Source: Meandrina meandrites (taxonomy: Eukaryota; Cnidaria; Anthozoa; Scleractinia; Meandrinidae). Taken from it: a DNA stretch of 64,000 nucleotides. The position numbers were made by a program, and so were the translations under genes. The DNA is taken from contig OY855906.1 of the NCBI GenBank assembly GCA_963693305.1, positions 10,834,102 through 10,898,101 of the forward strand. The letters run 5' to 3'. Positions 15,101-27,100 of the stretch are shown here, piece by piece (position 1 is the first letter of the stretch; the number at the start of each line of letters is the position of its first letter). Below the pieces are notes generated by a model that saw only the letters and a list, made by a program, of their open reading frames with translations, was not told where the DNA came from and made no database searches.

Positions 15101-18100
15101 AGCAAATTTTCACAATAGCATGAGAATCTTGCAAACCTTATTTTCTGATGACACTGTGCAATCATGGAATTTAAAGAACAGTAAAAAAGATATTGATAAT
15201 CAAATTTGTATGTTGTGGCTACAATGTAATTCATCAACTGAGGTTTACCTTTTGTACAATTTCTTCATCAGGGAAAGTGCTGACTCCAACTTCACTCGCC
15301 ATTACCATGAAACCTTGCTTGGTCACATAGTATCGTGATGGGCGCAGACCATTCCTGTCCAGAATAGCTCCAACATAACGCCCATCAGAGAATGTGAACA
15401 AAGCTGTCAATTAAAAATGTCATAGAGTCATTTTCACTTGAGTGTCAAGAGAAACTCAGGTTGTGGGCATCCATAGGACACCTGGATAGCCATCTGGCAA
15501 AAGCCTGTTTTTAGGGAAGTAATCACATTTCTGTAGATAATGAAACTTCCTTCATATTTAATTTTTATTGATAGATTCATGATACATGGATGGCAAATTA
15601 TTATTACGCTAGACTATCGTATTACATACCAGGGCCATCCCATGCCTCCATTGTGCAGGAAATCCAGCGATAAAAATCTTGTTTTTCCATGTTCATCATA
15701 CTGTTCCCTTGCCATGCTTCTGGAACCATTGTCATTATGGCCTAGTAATTTCAGACAGTCCAAGAAAGAAGTTCAACACCAATCGCAAACAGCACAGAAA
15801 AAACTGGTTTAAATGATCAGATGTTCTGCTTTTAAACACCTGTTCATAAGAGGGTCATACTGAGCCAGCCCATGTGAGACAGCTATAATACTCCTTTTCT
15901 TTATAAATAGTGCTCAGCGAGTTCACCATTTCCCAACTGGCCACCCAACTTAGGAGATCATACATAGAGGCTAAACCACATGCATATTAGGGTCGCCACT
16001 CTTCTCCAAATAGACATGCCCAGCCTAAATGTTTGATTACTAAGAAAACATGATTTTGTACTGAGTTTTAAATGATTTCAGTGAAGTATTTTATGAATAT
16101 GCAAGCTTCGGAAGAGGAGACCTTGCTGACTGGGCTGTAGCAAAATTTACCTCTGGAAGTGATCTGTTTCCTGCCATAACGAGAAGTTCAAGCACGTTAT
16201 CAACACAACCAGAGTCTGACAGGTCTGCTTCTATAACTGGAAATAATCTGGTGAAATAAAAAAAATAATGTTAACGTAGTGATTGAACAATGCAAAGAAT
16301 TTGTGATTAAGGAACTTGCGGTAGTTTTGTAAACGCCCAAAAGGAAACGAAAATAGTATGTTTAGATCAACTTTAATTAAGTAGTTTAGTTTAACCCGAA
16401 ATCTGTGCTGGATACGTTCACTGTAATTTACCGCTCACCCGTTGCCTGGTTTTGTGATTGCCCCGAACAAGGAAAGTTAAGAAAACTCGCCATAGAAGTA
16501 AGTTTATGAATATTGTTTTGATCACTTCAGTTTTGTTAGCTCTATATAGATTTTGTGAGTTTTGAGTATTACCTGAGATTGACCGCATGGCATGATGTAT
16601 GTTACAATCGTTATATGTTATTCCCGCTTCGCTCATTTTTTGCTGTTTCGTTTATATTATTTGTTGATTTAGTTAAGTAGATTATATTGTACATTCTAAT
16701 TTCAGATCGAATAAAAAAGTAACAGTTATACGATTGCGAGTATTCTTCGGTATTGGATCGTCTTTGTTTTCTTGCGAAACATCATTCGATTTCTGGCTAA
16801 CCAAGGTTCGTGAAGAATTAAGACGATAAACAATGGCTGAAGCCGAAAATGCTATTAAACAGGCCAAAATCAAATGAAGAAATGGTAAGGCCGCGCTAAC
16901 CCGTCATGGAAAAACTCTGTGCTATCAAGTATCTGGTAATCGGCCAGCGGAAGAAGTGCGAAAAGCATTGGAAAATTACGAAAAGGCGTTCTCAGAATTA
17001 CTATTGAAACGCGAGGAATTCACAATGCTCCTTGAAGACGACAGCGAGTTCAAAACCGAAGAAGCCTGGATGGAAGACTGCCAGGAAATATATCTAAAGT
17101 TGAAAATTGACACAGAAGATTATCTGAGAGAAATTGCGATTTCAAAAGAAAAGGAAAAATCGGTCGGAAGTCCAAGCCCACACGAAAAAACCACCGCCGG
17201 CATTTCTGTCATTGTAAGCCCACACGATGACACCACAGGAATACCTATCAGCCAAGACGAAAAACACTTGGGAACTGCAGCTAACCAGGGAGAAAACTTA
17301 GCGATTTCGCCAACAAGTTCTGAAGAAAACGCAGCTGAAGTACAGAATTCTGCCGAAAATGTACAAAGTGCCGACAATGTCACACCGGGAATTAATGGGA
17401 CTACACAGTACACCACGCCGCCCACCAACGCAAACAACCCGCAATCAGCTTTCCGCATGGAAAAACCGAAGATGCCAAAGTTTTCAGGTGACGTCAGAGA
17501 ATTCGCAATTTTCAAAGCGGATTTCAAACATCTGGTCGAATCAAGATACAGCAAGCGTGATGCGATAACCCTTCTCAGGGCAAGCTTACAAGGAAAGCCG
17601 TTGGAACTAATTAAAGGAATTGGTCAGGACTACGATGCGGCCTGGGAATATTTAGAATCCGTCTATGGAGACCCGCGATTTGTCGCCGACACAATCACGC
17701 AAGATATAGCTCGATTCAAGCCTTTGCATGACGGAGAAGACGCCCGTTTTTGCGATCTTGTGCATTTGGTTCGACGAAGTTTCAACACCCTAACGGAAGT
17801 TGGGCGGAAGAGTGACATGGACAATCATCACATGTTAGCGATTATTGAACAGAAAATGTGTACCAATGACCGCAAGGTTTGGTCACGCTTCTTGGAGAGC
17901 ACAAAAGGTCACGCCACACTGGAAGCGTTAATGTCCTGGATGACATCTGAAATGAAGTCGAGAATGAGAGCGACAGCACCATTGAGAAGTACTAAGCAGA
18001 ACCTCACGCATGTCAACCAGATATCAGCAATTGAAGAAAAGAAGGCGGTAAACCACAAGCGCTGGTTGTGTAAGGCATCAACCCATTGGATGGACCAATG

Positions 18101-21100
18101 TCAAAAGTTTATGTCAATGAATCCCAGCGACCGTCTCAAAGCCGTCAAGGAGAATCATGGTTGTTTTAGTTGTTTAAAACGAGCTGGTCACGATCATAAC
18201 GTTTCCAACTGTTCTCGCAGACGCCAGTGCAGTGAAACATTTAATGGAAGTCAGTGCAAGTACTTTCACCACCCGTTGTTACACCCTGCCAGTGCAACGA
18301 ACTCTGCCACAGCCCTGACAGTTTCATCAGTTACAAGCAGCAAACAGTCAATACTTCCTATCGTGAGCGTGGAAATCCTGGGATCAAAAAACGTCAAACA
18401 AGGAAACCTGCTCCTGGACTCTGGTGCTCAGGTCAGCTTAATCAGGCTGTCACTGGCCGAACAGCTTGGTCTAAAAGGAAAGGACGTTACCATTACCTTA
18501 GCGAAAGTCGGAGGGGAGGAAGAAGAGTTGACAACGAAGCTGTTCCGTGTTCGCATCCGATCACTGGCAGACCGACGCGATATCCATACAGTGACGGCAG
18601 TGGGCATCCCATGTATAAGCAGTGACGCCACCGAAAGCAAGCTTAGTCACCTCGCTGGAATGTTTGGCCTCCGGGAAGAGGAAATTCGCAGAACAAATGG
18701 CCCAGTTGAACTCCTCGTTGGCATTGATCACCCTAAACTGCATACGGGTGAAACCAGACAAGCTGCTAACCTTATTGCGCGACAATCTCCAATTGGCTGG
18801 GTCGTTTTTGGAGCCACACCCGGAAAACATGCACAAGTGAGCCGCGTCTTTAACGTAAAGGTCCCGACACCAGTAGACATGACTGACTTTTGGACAACAG
18901 AAACAATGGGAGTTGCTGCTAGGCCGTGTGGATGTGAAACAGAGACATTGAGCCCCGTAGAACGTAGAGAAGCGAAAATTATTGAAGAGTCCTGTCAAAA
19001 GATCGGTAACCAGTGGCTCATACTGTATCCATGGAAACGAGATCCGAAGGAACTGCCCAACAACGAGGCACAAGCCAAGAAGAAGCTGGAAACGACCGAG
19101 CGTCGCCTGTCAAAGACACCGGAACATGCAGCCGCCTATGACAGACAGATAATGGAGATGGCAGACATGAAGTTTTCACGTAAACTAACAAAGCAGGAAT
19201 TGAGGACATACAAGGGACCAGTCCACTACATTTCCCATCACGAGATAGTAAGACCTGAAAAGACCACGCCCATCCGCATAGTCTTCAACTCGTCCGCTTC
19301 GTTTCAAGGTCACAGGCTAAATGACTACTGGATGAAAGGCCCTGATCTACTGAACAGCCTCTTCGGTGTCACCCTAAGATTCAGAGAGAACAAAGTTGCT
19401 GTTACCGGAGACATTTCGAAAATGTATCACAGGGTTCTTATCCCCGAGCAAGATCAGCACGTTCACCGATACCTGTGGAGAAACATGGAAACCCATCGAG
19501 AGCCTGATGTTTATGTGAAGACTGTGCTAACATTCGGAGATAAACCTGCACCAGCCATGGCACAGATCGCGCTGCGAAAAACCGCCGAACAAGCAAAAAG
19601 CATGTATCCTGAAGCTGCCCAGGTATTGAAAGACAACACCTACATGGACGACATTTGTGATTCAGTTCGCTCAGTGGAGGAGGCCAAGCGATTGACGACT
19701 CAATTGGATGAAGTATTACTGAAAGGTGGATTTCAAGTCAAGGGATGGCTTTCGAACCGATCTCTCAAGAACGAAACTACCGAACAAGAGAAACCCGAAA
19801 TGAAATTACTGCAAGGCGCAACACAAGAGAAAATACTAGGAACTGTTTGGAATAACGCTAAAGATGTGCTTCTGTTTAACGTCAACCCGCCCAAGGACAT
19901 TACCTTCACCAAGAGAGCAATATTAAGCCAGATTGCTCGAATCTTTGATCCAGTTGGATTCGCGGCAGCCTTTCTAGTTCGTGCCAAAATCGGAATGCAG
20001 CGTTTGTGGCAGCAAGGTTTAGAGTGGGATCAAGAACTACCTTCGCCAGCACGGGAAGAGTGGGTTCGCTTCTTTCAAGAAATGAGAGACCTGAATCACG
20101 TAACGTTTGAGAGATCACTGACGCCAGTGGACGCGATTGGAGTCCCAACACTCTGTGTCTTTTCTGACGCATCCAACGACGCCTTTGGAGCTTGTGCTTA
20201 CATCAGATGGCAAACCAAGAGCAACGAGTATGACACACGATTCATAGCCGCCAAATCAAGAGTAGCCCCACTGAAACCGCTGACCATACCCCGCCTGGAG
20301 CTACAAGCAGCTGTACTGGCCACCAGGCTAGGCCACTCCATAGCCGAGGAATCGCGACTTCAGTTTGAGAAAGTCGTATTCTTCTCAGATAGTAATATCG
20401 TATTGTCGTGGATTCGCAGTCAAGCAAGAGAATTCAAGCCGTTTGTGTCAGCTCGAGTCGCAGAGATTCAAAGCAATTCTGACCCCTCTCAATGGAGACA
20501 CGTGCCTGGAGAGTTAAACGTGGCTGATGACGTATCTCGTGGCATACCAGCACAACGGCTGACTGGCAGATGGAAGCAAGGACCAGACTTCTTACGACTA
20601 CCCGAAGAGGAGTGGCCGCAAGAAGCTTCAGCTGCTGACCCGAATGAAGTTGAAAAGGAACGCCGCAAAGTCCAAGCCGTGCTGCTTACCCGCTCCCCCG
20701 AAGTTATCGACTGCAAGAAGTTTTCAAGTTGGAGAAAACTTGTCAGAGTAACCGCCTATGTATTGTGATTCATGAGGAACGTACGAACGCGATGCCAAAC
20801 AAAGAGATTACCCAAAAGCTCCGCAGAGCAGATCCAATTGAGCGGTGGACCGCTCACGCCTCAAGAACTGGAGAATGCAGAAAGGTACTGGATTAAAGAA
20901 AGCCAGAAAGCCCTAAACGACCGCCTGAAGAAAGGAGATTTGCAAAATTTAAGTCCGTTTAAAGATGATAGCGGAATCATCAGAGTTGGTGGTCGAGTAG
21001 ATGAAGCTTTGGTCTCCTTTGAAATTAAACACCCTGCTGTGCTCCCCCGTGACCATTGGATATCTCTTCTGATAACTCGACACTATCATCAGATCGGACA

Positions 21101-24100
21101 TGCCGGAGTGGCAACCACAGTGGCAAAGATCAGAACGAAGTTTTGGATCATAAGAGCTCATGAATTGGCCAAGTCTGTGAAGTTCCGATGCGTGCTCTGC
21201 CGAGAGATTGAAGCTAAAACTGAAACGCAACTCATGGCTGACCTGCCCAGAACCCGCCTGGAACCCTTCACGCCCCCGTTTTACAACACAGCATGTGACT
21301 ACTTTGGACCGTACAAAGTGAAGATAGGCCGCAACAAAACCGCCAAGCATTATGGAGTAATCTTCACCTGTTTGAATACGAGAGCTGTACACCTGGAACT
21401 GGCTATAGATTACTCAACCATGGAATTCATGCAGACGCTGAGACAATTCTTCGCTATCAGAGGACAACCCGCATTGATGATGAGTGATAACGGATCTCAG
21501 CTTGTGGGCGCAGAGCGTGAGCTCAGAGAAATGATTCAAGGATGGAATGCTAAAGAGCTTGAAGAGTTCAGCGCTGAAAAAGGAATGAAATGGCAGTTTA
21601 TCACTCCTAGAGCGCCCCATCAAAACGGCTGCGCAGAAGCTTTGGTTAAAAGCGCCAAGATATCCCTGAAGAAAGCAATTGGTGAACAAATTCTGACGCC
21701 CTTTGAGTTTTACACGTGCTTACTGGAAGTAGCTAACCTCATGAACCAGCGCCCTATTGGAAGAATTCCTAACGACCCTGATGACGGTTCGTATCTGTGT
21801 CCCAACGATATGCTTCTCGGACGAGCTTCCTCAGCAGTGCCGCAAGGACCGTTCCGAGAAACCAGGAACCCCCGACAAAGATTAGAGTTCGTACAGAAGA
21901 TTGTGGACACCTTCTGGAGACGCTGGACCCGAGACGTATTTCCGTCTTTGGTCCCAAGAAAGAAGTGGAGTGCTGAAAAGCGCACAGTGAGAGTGGACGA
22001 CGTAGTCGTAATGGAGGATTCCAACTCTGTTCGTGGAAAATGGACAATTGGAAGAATCATCAGTGTCTACCCAGGGAAGGATGGCAGAGTCCGGAACGTC
22101 AAGGTTAAGACGCCAACCTCAGAGTACCAAAGGCCTATTACAAAGATTGTGGTCATTTATCCCGCAGAAGGATATGAGGACTGATAAGTTTACCATGTAG
22201 TTAAGGATGAGGACACTGCCCTCATCGGGGCGGAGAATGTTAACGTAGTGATTGAACAATGCAAAGAATTTGTGATTAAGGAACTTGCGGTAGTTTTGTA
22301 AACGCCCAAAAGGAAATGAAAATAGTATGTTTAGATCAACTTTAATTAAGTAGTTTAGTTTAACCCGAAATCTGTGCTGGATACGTTCACTGTAATTTAC
22401 CGCTCACCCGTTGCCTGGTTTTGTGATTGCCCCGAACAAGGAAAGTTAAGAAAACTCGCCATAGAAGTAAGTTTATGAATATTGTTTTGATCACTTCAGT
22501 TTTGTTAGCTCTATATAGATTTTGTGAGTTTTGAGTATTACCTGAGATTGACCGCATGGCATGATGTATGTTACAATCGTTATATGTTATTCCCGCTTCG
22601 CTCGTTTTTTGCTGTTTCGTTTATATTATTTGTTGATTTAGTTAAGTAGATTATATTGTACATTCTAATTTCAGATCGAATAAAAAAGTAACAGTTACAC
22701 GATTGCGAGTATTCTTCGGTATTGGATCGTCTTTGTTTTCTTGCGAAACAAATAATAATTTCACTATGATGATCATGCCAAGACTCCAGGATTCCTTTGA
22801 GTTATTTCATTTGGATGCTGTTATAAGACATACTTTTGTGTGTTACCGCCGTAGTATTTGCTGAACATAGTTCCCTCTCTTGTGTTCATGTTGTTAATGT
22901 TCCCCCTTATTGTATTGATCTCTCCATTGTGGGCCAGATATCTGAAACAACAAACAAGCAAATTAATGGCTTCACATACAGCAACAACACTATAAATAAA
23001 GACTAAAATTAAAGATCTAGACAAACTTTGAAAATAACAGTTCTCACACACAGCTGGGAGCCATGCCAAGCAAACGCAAAGTGAACCGTGAATGTCTCGC
23101 GTGACCTGAAACCCCCCATACAATCTAACCCAGACTCCCAGCCGTGTGGGAGAAAAACGTTTTCTGCCTCTTTCGTTCCTCAGCCAGCGGAAAACCACAC
23201 ATAGAAAACACTTTTTAAAAAACTTGTCTTTCAAAGAGGTTAAATATTATTGTACTGTACTACGCTGAGTTTTAAATTTTAAATTCAAAACACAAACAAA
23301 TTTATAACCTGTTTGGATGAGCTCTCTCCCAGCTTGGAAATGTGTTCGTTGAAAATCTACCATGAACCAATGCAAAGTGAGTCCTGCACAAAGGTATTAA
23401 GCAATAATTATATGTTGTTAGGAAGAAGATGGTTATTAAGAAATGATTAATAATTAAATGCATCCATTTTTTTCTTTTCTTCCTTGCATTTCCGCACCAG
23501 GGGGCAGATGAGATGCTAAGGCCAAATTCCAACCCCTGCCCCAACCCTACTCTGAGAAATTCAGGAACTGCTTACAAGGGTTTTGGTAAGCCAACTAATT
23601 AAAATTTTCCATGGTTTAAATGGTTAAATCCTTAGTCATGAATCCTCAAAGTGTTAAAGCTATGAAGCAAATAAAAACACCACCATTGGACATTTAAGTA
23701 ATGGAGTCACTGTCCACTCATATTAGAACTTCAACTACCGGTAACCATTAATTTGAACAAAAATAGAGAATCATTAAATTTCGATAAATATAGATCAAAA
23801 GATGGTAAATTTTAGGCTCAGTAGTGAAATGTGAAAGATAAATAATCATAATGTCATGAAGGTGGGACAAAGAAAAATTCTGAGTCCCCAGAGGAAATCG
23901 AACCCATAACCTCCCAAACACTGGTTTGACGCTCTTACCCACTGAGCTTTGAGAACTTGTGGCGAGCAAGCTAAGTGGGATAGAGTGCCCACCTGGTGTT
24001 TGGGAGGTCAAGGGTTCGATTCCCGTTGGGGGCTCAGATTTTTTCTTTGTCCCACGCTCGTAATCATTGATTTTAGTTATACAACATATGTATGTTATCA

Positions 24101-27100
24101 GATAATATCTAAGCTCCAGTCACAGTGAAAACTGATGATAATTGGACATATTCTTCTCACCAGTAATCCTCAGATTGTAGATCAGGAAAGAAACCTTGAA
24201 GCTGTACTGGTTTTAACATTCCCTGGGGTTGATAAAATAAAAAAAAAAGCAAAACTGTTATGAGCTCCTAAGAGTCTTACAAATATGCAAGGTAGCGAGG
24301 CAGCGAGGCATGCAAGGCGTGTGAGGCAAGCTTAAGGCATGAGCAAGGCATGCGAGGCAGAAATCTCTAATCCCAATAAAAAGGCTAACCGCAAGTTACC
24401 TAAGCTAACTGTAGGCTAACCAGAGTGCCATGTAGGCCAAACCGGAATGGCTCGCATGCCTCACACTTTGTAACAACCTGCTCCTTATCAGCTGATAATT
24501 AGTTCTCACTACCTGATGAGCATAACATAGTTTAAAAAGATTGAATGAAGCAAAATCACAAGACATGGTTAATAAAATGTACTATACCTTGTAAACAATA
24601 GTATCACAGGATAAGCTACAGATGTAAAACCGACGATTTTTTGTACCAATCCTATTTGACGCCATTTTTCTTAAGAGATACACCTAGACACACAAAGAAA
24701 AGAAATTCAGATTATTTTGAAGAATAATGTTTTAATAATTACACAGTACATTACAAACACCAGAGTAAGTTTTGGAAAGAGTCTTTCCTGTGTTGTCAAA
24801 ATTAAGGACAAAATGTTTTTACAATCCATTTACCTGTTTTTTGAATGTTTCCTGGTCAAATGAACTTGTCACAAACACCTACAAGTGAATAAAAATAAAA
24901 CAAAATTGCATTTCTTTAAAAAAAAAATAGAATAACAACTGACATAGTTTTGAGTTAACATAATTTTGGCTGATGCAGCTTGCGGTAGATAAAATCTACA
25001 TTCAAGCCTTGCAACCTATAATTTGAGCTGGAGCTTAAACCAGTTTTGCTAGCATGAAGCGACTACTGTACGAGTATTTCTACTCCCCCCTAGATGGATG
25101 CTAGTCCATTGCAGTGTTACCCCCAGCAGTAAATTGGCTGGTACCATTTATACACCTGGGTGGAGAGAAGCACTGTTAGAGTAAAGTGTCTTGCACAAGA
25201 GCACAACAGGGTGACCCCTGGGCAAGGCTCGAATCCAGACCACTCCATCTGGAGTCCAGTGAATGAATTATTAGACCAATACTGCCTCCTGCTACAACCT
25301 TCAGCTTAAGGCTTAAATTTTTACCATACAATTTTATTTCATAACTGCAATGTGAGTCTTCTGAAGAAATACAACAAGATAAAGATTGCATCAAATGGAA
25401 ACTTGGAAAAAAATCTGAGCTCCAGATGGGATTTGAACCCACGACCCTCCGTGATCTAGTCGGATGCTCTAACCACTGAGCTACTGGAGACTCTATGTGA
25501 GCAATGGTCAAATATGGGTCCATGACTAGAACTGTATCACGGTGTCACATAGTCAAATCAGGACAGATACATAACTCATAACTGCATCACACAGTCACAA
25601 TAAAGCATATCTGAGATTCAACCATCCAACCACCAAATGAGTCTTCTGAAGAAATACAACAAGATAAAGATTGCATAAAATGGAAACTTGGAAAAAACCG
25701 AGCTCCAGATGGAATTTGAACCCACGACCCTCCATGATCTTGTCGGATGCTCTAACCACTGAGCTACTGGAGACTATGGTGAGCAAGGGTCAAATATGGG
25801 TCTATGACTAGAACTGCATCACACAGTCACACAACTCAAGGCTGCTGCCTAAGGAAATTTCTAATTAAGGAGCCCTTCAGGCTCCTTATATCAAAAGTTA
25901 GGAGCCCAAGCCATTACTTTAGGAGCCCAGCCTAAAAGTTGCCATGGTCAATAAAAATAATGATCATATCTACATTTCATAATCAGTTGTCAAAAATAGA
26001 CCAGAAAAATTAAGTTGTCAAAAAAAACAGTTTCTAGGCTTATCAAATGAGTTGCTTGTACAATAGATTTTATTAGTTTTAAAAACAATTCATGTTATTC
26101 AGACTGTTTCAGCAAAGTTTTCTAGCACACTATTATTTTCAAGAGTAATGTTCTCCTTGTCACAGTTCAATGACCAAGAGAAAACACAAAACAGTTCGAA
26201 TGAGCTGATATGAATGTCACAGAAAAGGCACATATTTTCCGCTGTTATGAAATTAAGCGCTCTCATAAGTGAAAAGTTAAACGTTTCAATTAAGCTTAAA
26301 TAATAAGCTTAATTCGTAAGTGTAACATCATAACATTCTGCACATTACTTTAGGCTTGTTGAAAAGGTTTTTGTATCAAGCTTTTGCAGATTAAAATTGT
26401 CATGATCAGACCTGATGCATGGATGGCCAGGAGATTAATTTCACTTTTGTATCCGTACATGTTTACTTCAAATTCACTTAAAACTCCTCCAAAACAAAAA
26501 CGTAGCGAACAAAATGTGAAGCAGACCATAATACTGTACCATTCATTCTTCACTCCATATTTGGGTGTCAGTCCCAGTCCTAAACACTTGAAAATAAATG
26601 GTTTTCAAATTAAAGTTGCTGAATTTTGCGAAGGCACGTTACGTATTTGTACGCGAAAAATGGACAATTTTAGTATTGACGTTTTGAAATGAAGCACTTT
26701 TTGTTTTGAACGGGATATATCTTACACCAGTGGAACAAAGTTACAAGGAAATTGAAGTCATTAGATGAGAATGGAAAATCGATGCTTAGGCGCCCATGCG
26801 GGCTCCTTAAACAAAAATTTAGTCGCCCGCACTCGTAACTTAGGCGCCCCAGGAGACCGGGCACCCATTAGGCAGCGGCCAGCCTTGTAACTGCAATGCG
26901 TTTAGTTATATTATTACCTGTCTCATTAGTGGCTGACTTTCCACTGCAGTTTTTCCAATCATACTGTTGTCATATGGCACATCCCTCCAACCTAGGACCT
27001 AACATGGAGCACATATGAAATAATTATTATGATAATCTAACTTTTAAGAGGTATTAATGTATCAAAGACACACCAAAAAATGTAAAACCAAATACTGCAT

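Larger units (their letters stand above)
16269..22750 (+). mobile_element. BEL/Pao LTR retrotransposon, nearly full length, young
   Basis: Two 513-bp LTRs (TG...CA) flank one long gag-pol frame in the order gag, protease, reverse transcriptase, RNase H, integrase, which is BEL/Pao order. The target duplication is AATAA (16264-16268 and 22751-22755), the 5 bp usual for this superfamily. A purine-rich tract (ATCGGGGCGGAGAA) precedes the 3' LTR. The LTRs differ at only three positions by eye, so insertion was recent. The frame is broken twice by TGA. It is antisense to the host gene. Confidence 0.95.
16151..22941 (-). other. GOGAT intron 10 interrupted by an LTR retrotransposon
   Basis: In gene orientation the donor is just below 22834 and the acceptor is just above 16247. 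Removing the element and one 5-bp duplication leaves an intron of about 99 bp, like its neighbours. The insertion lies only 21 nt upstream of the acceptor AG, so the original upstream sequence that would hold the branch point has been moved more than 6 kb away. Confidence 0.85.

Noticed and set aside
22834..22850. GOGAT exon 10 ending at the GTAACA donor, with a missing micro-exon
   Set aside because: Using the GTATGT donor 13 bases further restores phase and the expected residues, so no micro-exon is needed.
25419..25491. Possible tRNA with AGA-like anticodon on the minus strand
   Set aside because: No long variable arm as needed for tRNA-Ser, mismatch in the anticodon stem, and a second copy with the same flanks 285 bp away: a SINE head.
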